From the NCBI GenBank assembly GCA_025927665.1, contig JAICKZ010000057.1, forward strand, positions 1-12,834: DNA of 12,834 nt, in the 5' to 3' direction. The notes beneath the pieces are model-generated. The model saw only the letters and a list, made by a program, of their open reading frames with translations, did no database searches and was not told the DNA's origin. The position numbers and the translations under genes are program-made. Positions 1 through 5,425 of this stretch are shown in pieces. Origin of the DNA: Steroidobacteraceae bacterium. Lineage in GTDB: Bacteria; Pseudomonadota; Gammaproteobacteria; Steroidobacterales; Steroidobacteraceae. Within the stretch, counting starts at the first letter, position 1. Each line of letters starts with the position of its first letter.

Positions 1-1
1 A

Positions 2-466
2 AAGAATGGTTATCGTGCAGATCAAGTCCAAGCCTTCTTACCGTCACCGATGGCAACAGCAACCGCGATGTATCATTCGGGTAAGAATCCGCTTCGCAAG
101 GTGACACGCGACAGTGAAGCAGTAATGATTCCCAAAGGCCTGAAAATAAGACGCTTACATAAAGCCTTCTTGCGTTGGCACGATGCGAATAACTGGCCAT
201 TGATTCGTGATGCGCTAAAAGAAATGGGACGCGCCGATTTAATCGGCCCGGGCAAACATCACTTAATTCCCGCATGGCAACCGCAAGGCACAGGTGAACA
301 ATACGAAGGTGCACGTAAGCCGCATAAGTTACGCAATGGTCAGGTGACGAATGCAGTGACCAAGACGACACCAATGCGTACTCAACATACGGGATTGAAG
401 GGAGTGAGTATTCCCAGAGTGAAAAGTGCGAAAGCATCAACGCATAAGTCGCAACATAAACGCTAA
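2..466 (+). CDS. ygiQ: YgiQ-type radical SAM protein, C-terminal fragment
   Basis: This is the last ~154 codons of a gene that begins left of the window. The frame is open from base 2 and ends at TAA 464-466. The ATG at base 50 is internal, because the residues before it (…QVQAFLPSP) join MATATAMYHSGKNPL into one conserved block. That block, followed by RRLHKAFLRWHD, NWPLIRDALKEMGRADLIG and GKHHLIPAWQP, is the C-terminal DUF3362 region of the YgiQ/UPF0313 radical SAM family. The radical SAM core with its CxxxCxxC motif lies outside the window. The last ~45 residues are basic and low in complexity, as is common at the variable tail of this family. The reaction is not established. I see no convincing terminator between its stop and the def gene at 718. 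Confidence 0.9.
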   Translation, partial: KNGYRADQVQAFLPSPMATATAMYHSGKNPLRKVTRDSEAVMIPKGLKIRRLHKAFLRWHDANNWPLIRDALKEMGRADLIGPGKHHLIPAWQPQGTGEQYEGARKPHKLRNGQVTNAVTKTTPMRTQHTGLKGVSIPRVKSAKASTHKSQHKR

Positions 467-622
467 AGTATTAAGAAACGTCAGACACTGAATGCCGCAA
501 TCAAGACATTGCTTACTTCAAGCATTGCTGACAATCTTACCGATAATTTCACTGACGTTAGAAAGCATTTCGATTGGAAGAATCTATTAGCTTCATACCG
601 ACATTCATCGATAAGCAGAAGC

Positions 623-650
623 TTGACTTCGTCATTGATGTACTTATTGT
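623..650 (+). promoter_or_regulatory. candidate sigma70-like promoter for def
   Basis: TTGACT (623-628) and TATTGT (645-650) are separated by 16 bases, 68 bases before the def start. The -35 matches 5 of 6 consensus bases and the -10 matches 4 of 6. This is read by eye and is weak evidence. The 467-717 gap otherwise holds no ORF that looks coding. Confidence 0.25.
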
Positions 651-674
651 AGAAGTTAACTGCTGGTATTTAAG

Positions 675-687
675 TGTCATCATGACA
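675..687. promoter_or_regulatory. 13-bp perfect palindrome upstream of def
   Basis: TGTCAT-C-ATGACA is a perfect palindrome around base 681. It lies 30 bases before the def start and just downstream of the candidate promoter at 623-650. The position suits an operator for a dimeric repressor, but I do not recognise the motif as a named regulator's site. Confidence 0.3.
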
Positions 688-717
688 AAATACGCTTTAT
701 TGCGTTGAGAAAATCTT

Positions 718-1251
718 ATGCCGATTCGTACCGTTCTAAAAATGGGTGATCCACTGTTACTTAAAACGGCAGAGCCCATCGCGCAATTCGATACGCCCGA
801 GTTACATGCCTTGATCGAAGACATGCTTGATACCATGAAGGAAAAAAATGGCGCAGGTATTGCCGCACCACAAATTGGCATATCAAAACAAGTGGTCATT
901 TTTGGAGGCGTGAAAAGCCCCCGTTATCCCGATGCAGAGCTGGTACCTTTTACCGTATTGATCAATCCGCAACTCCTGCCGCTTAGCGATGAGATGCAGG
1001 ACGATTGGGAAGGATGTCTTTCGGTGCCAAATATGCGCGGCATGGTGCCACGTTATACGCAGCTGCGTTACCAAGGTTACGATCAATTTGGCAATGCGAT
1101 TGATCGCACCACAAATGGTTTTCATGCCCGCGTGGTGCAGCATGAAGTTGATCACTTATTGGGAATTCTGTATCCCATGCGAATAAAAGACATGACGAAG
1201 TTTGGATTTATAGAAGCATTGATGCCAGGACAGGATATTCAGGATGAATAG
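718..1251 (+). CDS. def: peptide deformylase
   Basis: Peptide deformylase removes the formyl group from the N-terminal methionine of new proteins at the ribosome, using a metal ion (usually Fe2+). All three family motifs are present in the 177 residues: GAGIAAPQ at about 45-52, EGCLS at 98-102 and HEVDH at 142-146. The predicted metal ligands are Cys100, His142 and His146, with Glu143 as catalytic base. Length is normal for a bacterial type I enzyme. The start has only a weak purine-rich sequence (TGAGAAAA) before it, but MPIRTVLKMGDPLL is the usual N-terminus. The gene is not next to fmt (methionyl-tRNA formyltransferase), which accompanies the main def copy in many bacteria, so this may be a second paralogue. 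That last point is inference. Confidence 0.95.
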   Translation: MPIRTVLKMGDPLLLKTAEPIAQFDTPELHALIEDMLDTMKEKNGAGIAAPQIGISKQVVIFGGVKSPRYPDAELVPFTVLINPQLLPLSDEMQDDWEGCLSVPNMRGMVPRYTQLRYQGYDQFGNAIDRTTNGFHARVVQHEVDHLLGILYPMRIKDMTKFGFIEALMPGQDIQDE

Positions 1252-1379
1252 ACTTCCAATTACGCGCTCATCGTAAACCTCATTCTTTTAAGCTGATACA
1301 AAACAAACACTCCTGACACCACGTTGTCAGTAGCTTTAGCGCATGATGCGACCTCTAATTCAAGCAAAGGAGAAAGATC

Positions 1380-1748
1380 ATGACAAAGAACGCACTTAAT
1401 TGGTTTGAAATTCAAGTGAGTAATATCAATCGCGCAGGCAAATTTTATGGCGCTGTACTGAAACAGGAATTGAAGCCTGGTAATTACGGTCCGCACGCCA
1501 TGCAAGTATTTCAATATGAACAACCTGGTATCGGAGGCTGCTTGATCGAAGGCACTCAATACAAGCCAAGCCTTGACGGTGCTGTCATCTACTTGTCTGT
1601 CGAGAATATGGAATCAGCACTTACACGCGTCACCCAGTCAGGCGGCACAGTGATGGTAGGTCGAACGGTATTGCCGGAAAATATGGGCTGCTTTGCACAT
1701 ATCATCGATACCGAAGGGAATCGAGTCGGGTTGCATGCATTGAACTAG
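1380..1748 (+). CDS. VOC family protein (glyoxalase/bleomycin-resistance fold)
   Basis: This 122-residue protein has the layout of a single VOC unit. Residues 6-30 (NWFEIQVSNINRAGKFYGAVL) form the opening beta-alpha module, and the second half ends in HIIDTEGNRVGLHALN, the typical closing DPEGN-x-GLH-like strand. VOC proteins bind a metal in a paired beta-alpha-beta-beta-beta fold and include isomerases, dioxygenases and resistance proteins. The substrate cannot be read from sequence. The start is firm: AAAGGAG at 1366-1372 is a strong Shine-Dalgarno sequence 7 bases before ATG. A 6-bp inverted repeat (1313-1318 with 1325-1330) lies between def and this gene but has no T-run, so I do not call it a terminator. 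A two-gene unit with def is possible. Confidence 0.85.
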   Translation: MTKNALNWFEIQVSNINRAGKFYGAVLKQELKPGNYGPHAMQVFQYEQPGIGGCLIEGTQYKPSLDGAVIYLSVENMESALTRVTQSGGTVMVGRTVLPENMGCFAHIIDTEGNRVGLHALN

Positions 1749-1763
1749 TTGCATTTGGTTTGT

Positions 1764-1800
1764 ATAAGGGCGAGGCTTGCCCTCGTCCTTATTGAATTTT
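1764..1800 (+). terminator. probable rho-independent terminator after the VOC gene
   Basis: ATAAGG-G-CGAGG (1764-1775) pairs with CCTCG-T-CCTTAT (1781-1792), giving a 12-bp stem with one G-U pair and the five-base loop CTTGC. The stop of the VOC gene is 16 bases upstream. The T-rich tail (TGAATTTT) is interrupted, so efficiency is uncertain. Confidence 0.6.
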
Positions 1801-1917
1801 GGATTGTCGCTTGAAAAAGCCTTCGACCATTACATCGCTTCGCCATTTCGGGCCAAAGTCCTCAGCCATGCTGGCCAAGGCCGGTGTTGATTCACGAAAT
1901 ACCTAATGTAAACAATC

Positions 1918-2343
1918 ATGGCAACGCAACCAAAGTTCAACAACGCTGAAATCGCGGCACTGTTCGCAGCTTATCCTAAAGAAATTAGGAGCAAGCTGTT
2001 GTTCTTGCGCCAGATGATTTTTGATGTTGCTGTCGAACTAAAAGAAGTAGGCGAACTAGAAGAAACATTGAAATGGGGACAACCCAGTTATCTTACCAGT
2101 AAAACCAAGAGTGGCAGCTTGATCAGAATTGATCAGATAAAAAATGCATACGGTAATTATGCGATGTACTTTCACTGCCAAACAACTTTGATAGATACAT
2201 TTAAAGAAATGTTTCCCGATAAATTTTGCTTTGTTGGCAACAGAAGCATTATATTCAAAGCTGATGATCGCGTTCCAGTTAAAGAACTCCGTCAATGCAT
2301 TGCATTGGCATTAACTTACCATCATCGCAACAAATACAAATGA
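1918..2343 (+). CDS. DUF1801 domain protein
   Basis: This 141-residue protein matches the DUF1801 (YdhG-like) family by its central pattern: a helical segment KLLFLRQMIFDVA, then LEETLKWGQPSYLTSKTKSGSLIRI, then YFHCQTTLIDTFKEMFPD and a C-terminal stretch ending ALTYHHRNKYK. There is no signal peptide or membrane segment, so it should be cytosolic. The family's biochemical function is not established. The fold is thought to relate to a small alpha/beta domain also found in frataxin-like proteins, but I would not infer iron binding from that. No good Shine-Dalgarno sequence precedes the ATG. The HTH-WYL regulator follows after 12 bases, so the two are probably co-transcribed and the regulator may control this gene. 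Confidence 0.85.
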   Translation: MATQPKFNNAEIAALFAAYPKEIRSKLLFLRQMIFDVAVELKEVGELEETLKWGQPSYLTSKTKSGSLIRIDQIKNAYGNYAMYFHCQTTLIDTFKEMFPDKFCFVGNRSIIFKADDRVPVKELRQCIALALTYHHRNKYK

Positions 2344-2355
2344 ACAGATCTTGCC

Positions 2356-3036
2356 ATGCGTCGTGCTGATCGATTGTTTGAGATTGTGCATTACCTACGT
2401 GGTCGACGCCTAACCACGGCAGCGCAGTTGGCAGAATGGCTGGAAATTTCGGAACGTACTGTTTATCGCGACATTGCCGATTTGCTTGCATCGGGCATTC
2501 CGATCGATGGCGAAGCGGGTGTGGGTTATCGCTTGCAACCTAAGTTTGAATTACCTCCACTGATGTTCACACATAATGAAGTCGATGCATTGGTTGCAGG
2601 CGCCCGCGTGATGGAATCATGGGGTGGCGCAAGTCTCGCCACAGGTGCGCGCTCCGCGATTGCAAAAATCAATGCCGTGTTACCAACAGACAAGCGTCAC
2701 ACACTGGACGCCACGCCCGTCTTTGCGCCCAACTTTTTTATTGACGCACGCATGAGTCAACATATGGATTTATTGCGGCGTGCGATCAACGAATCGCATT
2801 ATGCAGATATCGGCTATGCGGATAACGCTGCACAAGTATCGATTCGCCGCATCCGGTCATTGGGATTATTTTTTTGGGGAGATCGTTGGACATTGGGAGC
2901 ATGGTGCGAGTTACGCAATAACTTTCGCAGCTTTCGATTGGATCGAATATCGCAACTGGTTATTGCTGATGAACGGTTCAACGATGAGGCGGGTAAGCGA
3001 TTGAATGATTATTTGAAAGCAGTGAGTGGCAACTGA
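2356..3036 (+). CDS. YafY-type HTH-WYL transcriptional regulator
   Basis: This 226-residue protein has an N-terminal HTH_11 winged helix (about 5-60, with TTAAQLAEWLEISERTVYRDI as the helix-turn-helix) and a C-terminal WYL domain (about 138-205, INESHYADIGYAD…RWTLGAWCELRNNFRSFRLDRI). Regulators of this type bind DNA near their own operon, and the WYL domain is thought to sense a ligand, in some systems a nucleic acid. The length is typical of the short YafY class without a long WCX extension. The gene starts 12 bases after the DUF1801 stop with no obvious Shine-Dalgarno sequence, which suggests translational coupling. Regulation of the DUF1801 partner is the simplest inference. Confidence 0.9.
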   Translation: MRRADRLFEIVHYLRGRRLTTAAQLAEWLEISERTVYRDIADLLASGIPIDGEAGVGYRLQPKFELPPLMFTHNEVDALVAGARVMESWGGASLATGARSAIAKINAVLPTDKRHTLDATPVFAPNFFIDARMSQHMDLLRRAINESHYADIGYADNAAQVSIRRIRSLGLFFWGDRWTLGAWCELRNNFRSFRLDRISQLVIADERFNDEAGKRLNDYLKAVSGN

Positions 3037-3042
3037 TGCTCA

Positions 3043-3105
3043 TACAAAATGAATGGCTTTAAATATATTCTGGTGTTAACAAATTCTGCTGACATTCATT
3101 TTGTA
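3043..3105. repeat. 13-bp perfect inverted repeat between convergent genes
   Basis: TACAAAATGAATG (3043-3055) is repeated in perfect inverse orientation as CATTCATTTTGTA (3093-3105), with a 37-base spacer. It sits between the 3' ends of the WYL gene (+) and the cysteine-cluster gene (-), starting 6 bases after the WYL stop. It could be a long-loop bidirectional terminator, because each strand reads a T-rich second arm, or the ends of a tiny 63-bp element. No target duplication flanks it. Confidence 0.6.
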
Positions 3106-3157
3106 ACCAATAATATCGGGCGCGCTGGAGATTACATCCCTGCGCAGACGTGCAACT

Positions 3158-3526
3158 TCAAGCCGACGGAATAAAGTCTTCATCGTCCTGATGTGCACGT
3201 TCCCATTTTAGAAAATCGTAATAACCGCATTTACTTTCATACGGATATTTGCGGCACACATTGGGACGTGCCTCGTAGATAGTACATTGCCGTTCCTTTG
3301 TATCAAAAAATCGGCAAATACTTTTATAAACATGATCTTTTTGATGCCGCAAAACCTGTTCGTCGTATTCCTTGGTCTTATAGTTGTAAGTGAACTTCTC
3401 GCGTGCCACTTTAGTGGATAAGCCAAAATGTTTGGCCAGGCGTTCGATGTCGTACTCGCTAACTGCAATCAGCGGATGACTGCAACAGTATCCAGGGCAT
3501 TTCAAGCAATCGTAACGAGATTTCAC
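3158..3526 (-). CDS. YkgJ family (UPF0153) cysteine-cluster protein
   Basis: The protein carries the family's cysteine pattern: CLKCPGYCC near the N-terminus, then CRFFD, CTIYEARPNVCRKYP and a final C. That makes eight cysteines at about 7, 10, 14, 15, 71, 81, 91 and 100 of 122 residues. Family members are thought to bind zinc or an iron-sulfur cluster; their reaction is not known. I chose the GTG at 3526-3524 as start because GAGG lies 5 bases before it and it gives VKSRYDCLKC, the usual N-terminus. The frame extends to a TTG at 3544, which would add six residues but has no ribosome binding site. The protein has no signal peptide. It is transcribed divergently from the LCAT-like hydrolase. 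Confidence 0.85.
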   Translation of the reverse strand: MKSRYDCLKCPGYCCSHPLIAVSEYDIERLAKHFGLSTKVAREKFTYNYKTKEYDEQVLRHQKDHVYKSICRFFDTKERQCTIYEARPNVCRKYPYESKCGYYDFLKWERAHQDDEDFIPSA

Positions 3527-3538
3527 GTGAGCCTCACG
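3524..3538 (-). promoter_or_regulatory. ribosome binding site and GTG start inside a palindrome
   Basis: CGTGAG-C-CTCACG (plus strand 3526-3538) is a perfect 13-bp palindrome. On the minus-strand mRNA it holds the GAGG Shine-Dalgarno sequence in its centre and ends on the first base of the GTG start. A 5-bp hairpin with GGC in the loop could limit ribosome access. The palindrome is certain; a regulatory role is inference. Confidence 0.4.
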
Positions 3539-3550
3539 ATGCAAGCAGAC

Positions 3551-3654
3551 TTAAAGTAATTGAAGTATTCAGTATATAGACGTCGGCCCGATACGTCATT
3601 TACAAATGCCTGTGACTCGGACACTTGCTTCTGCAGGCATGCCCGGTCTATATA
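3551..3654. promoter_or_regulatory. divergent intergenic region with nested inverted repeats
   Basis: The 126-base gap between the cysteine-cluster gene (-) and the hydrolase (+) holds a 9-bp perfect inverted repeat, TATATAGAC (3573-3581) with GTCTATATA (3646-3654). Nested inside it is a 7-bp one, ATGCCTG (3606-3612) with CAGGCAT (3634-3640). TTAAAG (3551-3556) lies 16 bases before the left TATATA, giving a possible plus-strand promoter for the hydrolase. The right arm could serve as a -10 for the minus-strand gene. Promoter use is inferred. Confidence 0.4.
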
Positions 3655-3670
3655 GTAGACAGTATTTCGG

Positions 3671-4957
3671 ATGGCTTTAATGAAACCAGCGCCTGCCATA
3701 CTCAACCCCAATTATCTGGATGAACCAGCCTTTCGCTCTCTGCTACGCAGCGACGACCAAGCTGCTTTGATGAGTGCTTATCTTGGAGCACAAATTTATT
3801 CGGAGTTACGCGAACTGGTTCTGCAAGCAGACAAGGTTAAAGCTGATCACAAAGCGCCTACGGTATATATTCTGCCAGGACTACTGGGCAGCAAGTTGGG
3901 AATTACCAAGAACAAGCAAACTGAATTGTACTGGTTTGATCCGGCCACTTTGATTCCCGGAAAACTGACGGAACTGGCCATTGGCAAACGACGTTCAATG
4001 CGTACACAAGGCGTAATGCTGCCAGGCTATATCAAATTGAAGTTGATGTTAGAGATCGCCGGTTTCAAGACTGTGTTCTATCCTTACGATTGGCGACGCA
4101 GTGCGCGAGATCTTGGCAAGCAACTGGCAGAAGTATTGATGGATGATCGCGCTAAAGAAATCATGTTGGTGGCTCATAGCATGGGCGGACTCGTCGCGCG
4201 TGCCGCTCTTAAGTATTCTTCTGGCGCTAAAGTCACTCGCGTGGTGCAACACAGCACACCGAATCTGGGATCGTTTGGATTGGTACAAGCATTGCGCGCT
4301 TCATATCCAACGGTGCGCAAGTTAGGAGCCTTGGATTTAAATCATCGAGCTGAACAATTGTCGCAACATGTATTTAACAGTTTTTACAGCTTGCATGAAA
4401 TGATTCCACAGGCTTCGCACACTCCCGATTTGAACTTGTTCGATGTGCGTCAATGGCCACAGGATGAACTGACACCGCGACTCAACCGTTTGCAATTCGG
4501 TCGTCGCCTACAACGTCATTTGATGATTGCAGATCGTCGTTGTCATTCAATTGTAGGCGTGGGTCAACCCACTGCAACTCGTGTTGTTATGCGCAATGGC
4601 GAGTTTGTGTATGACATCACTGACGCTGGTGATGGCACTGTACCTATCGCATTGGCGCAATGGGAAGGTGCCAAGCACTGGTATGCATCTGAAACGCATG
4701 GTCAATTGCCACGTAATACATTGGTGTGCCAGGCAACGATTGATATTTTACGCAACGAAACAACAAAAAAATTACCACAACACTGGCATCCCAGTAAAAA
4801 TCAAATCACGCAACGCAGTGAATCTGAATTGCGAGCAGTCTTGAATGGCAAAGTGCGTTGGGATCAACTATCACTAACTGAAAAGCGTGATCTGCTAGAA
4901 CCGATCATTACTCCAACATTTGCTGCGTTATGTCAGCCAAATGATAAAAAAGCGTAA
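3671..4957 (+). CDS. LCAT-like alpha/beta hydrolase (lipase/acyltransferase-type)
   Basis: This 428-residue protein belongs to the lecithin:cholesterol acyltransferase/PGAP1-like group of alpha/beta hydrolases. The signs are the entry strand VYILPGLLGSKLG (about 65-77), the nucleophile elbow AHSMGG with Ser170, the GDGTVP motif with Asp321, and His343 in ETHGQ. Together they give a complete Ser-Asp-His triad in the right order. LCAT homologues act on ester bonds of lipids; the substrate here is unknown. There is no signal peptide or membrane segment, so it is probably cytosolic. The start could be ATG 3671 or ATG 3680; GGATGG lies 3 to 5 bases before the second, which has the better spacing. 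The gene stands alone, divergent from the cysteine-cluster gene, and is followed by a long non-coding region. Confidence 0.8.
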   Translation: MALMKPAPAILNPNYLDEPAFRSLLRSDDQAALMSAYLGAQIYSELRELVLQADKVKADHKAPTVYILPGLLGSKLGITKNKQTELYWFDPATLIPGKLTELAIGKRRSMRTQGVMLPGYIKLKLMLEIAGFKTVFYPYDWRRSARDLGKQLAEVLMDDRAKEIMLVAHSMGGLVARAALKYSSGAKVTRVVQHSTPNLGSFGLVQALRASYPTVRKLGALDLNHRAEQLSQHVFNSFYSLHEMIPQASHTPDLNLFDVRQWPQDELTPRLNRLQFGRRLQRHLMIADRRCHSIVGVGQPTATRVVMRNGEFVYDITDAGDGTVPIALAQWEGAKHWYASETHGQLPRNTLVCQATIDILRNETTKKLPQHWHPSKNQITQRSESELRAVLNGKVRWDQLSLTEKRDLLEPIITPTFAALCQPNDKKA

Positions 4958-5083
4958 ACAGCAAGATCATTTATTTTATAAATTAAATTTTGATCGGCAC
5001 TTATGACTAATGCTTGAATAAATTCGTGTTGAAGTGCGAACAGCATCACACTCGAATTTTTACGTATAGACACAATAGCTCTC

Positions 5084-5195
5084 GGACGCTAGATCAGGAC
5101 TTTTCAGGGGTCTTTTTGAACCCGATCTGCCCGGCCCATGTCCATACAATTTGCACTCAGGAAGTCACCCGGTAACCTGCCGGGTGACTTTTTTT
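5084..5195 (+). ncRNA. possible small RNA ending in a strong terminator
   Basis: The segment folds on paper into a closing stem GGAC (5084-5087) with GTCC (5140-5143). Inside it AGATC (5091-5095) pairs with GATCT (5124-5128), and GGGT (5108-5111) with ACCC (5120-5123) around a five-T loop. The terminator at 5164-5195 follows. The segment has no ORF and is too far (~130 bases) from the hydrolase stop to be a simple tail. It contains three GGA motifs, two unpaired or near-unpaired, but I do not recognise it as RsmY/Z, 6S, SRP or tmRNA. A promoter is not clear, so it could also be the 3' UTR of the hydrolase mRNA. Confidence 0.3.
5162..5195 (+). terminator. strong rho-independent terminator
   Basis: GTCACCCGG (5164-5172) pairs perfectly with CCGGGTGAC (5180-5188) around a seven-base loop, and is followed at once by seven T residues (5189-5195). 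AA at 5162-5163 can extend the stem into the first two. The minus strand has no T-run, so it acts on plus-strand transcription. Confidence 0.92.
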
Positions 5196-5337
5196 ATGCC
5201 TGTCTCTCTCACATTTTTTAATGATTCATAATACGCAGGCAGCAATCCGAATTGCTGACCATCGCGCAGTTTTATCAGACCGGCAACAATCTGCCGCCCA
5301 CTGCTATCAAGTACCAGAATGCTAAGTCGATAGCGGA

Positions 5338-5413
5338 TGGAGGCGCGTTTTTGCCGCAGGTGCGGCAGAGAATTGCCGTTATGGCAATTGGGCTATGACG
5401 CTGCGCGCCTTCA
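5338..5413 (+). promoter_or_regulatory. branched RNA structure in the leader of the secreted protein gene
   Basis: An outer stem pairs 5338-5347 (core AGGCGCG) with 5404-5413 (core CGCGCCT): 10 pairs, one of them G-U. It encloses two perfect hairpins: TGCCGC-AGGT-GCGGCA (5352-5367, tetraloop) and AATTGCC-GTTAT-GGCAATT (5371-5389). The structure ends just before the AGG ribosome binding site at 5416-5418. On paper this is a three-way junction. I do not recognise a known riboswitch class. As DNA, the two palindromes could be operators instead. Confidence 0.4.
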
Positions 5414-5425
5414 CCAGGTAATCAC

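Larger units (their letters stand above)
4958..5425. other. 468-base intergenic region rich in hairpins
   Basis: No confident gene lies here. Positions 4958-5080 are AT-rich and featureless to me. Positions 5084-5195 look like a small structured transcript ending in a terminator. Positions 5197-5413 carry a chain of short perfect hairpins: 5240-5257, 7 bp with loop CCGA; 5281-5296, 5 bp; 5303-5308 with 5329-5334, 6 bp; then the branched structure at 5338-5413. The minus strand is also open from 5392 to a TGA at 5165-5167, about 75 codons with no ATG. Its translation has a protein-like stretch (SILVLDSSGRQIVAGLIKLR), so it could be a gene remnant. Confidence 0.6.

Noticed and set aside
558..899. 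113-codon minus-strand ORF over the start of def
   Set aside because: It overlaps the conserved first motif of peptide deformylase on the other strand, and its translation is unlike any family; it is a shadow frame.
1313..1330. Hairpin between def and the VOC gene as a terminator
   Set aside because: The stem is 6 bp and no T-run follows, so termination is not supported.
3523..3711. 62-codon minus-strand ORF across the divergent promoter region
   Set aside because: It runs through the nested inverted repeats and overlaps both flanking gene starts; its translation is not protein-like.
5084..5195. Possible RsmY/RsmZ-type or 6S RNA
   Set aside because: There are only three GGA motifs and none sits in a clear hairpin loop; the long 6S-type closing stem with central bubble is absent. 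Kept only as an unclassified small-RNA candidate.
5338..5413. Integron attC site
   Set aside because: The paired blocks lack the GTTRRRY/RYYYAAC core sites, and no integron integrase is in the window.
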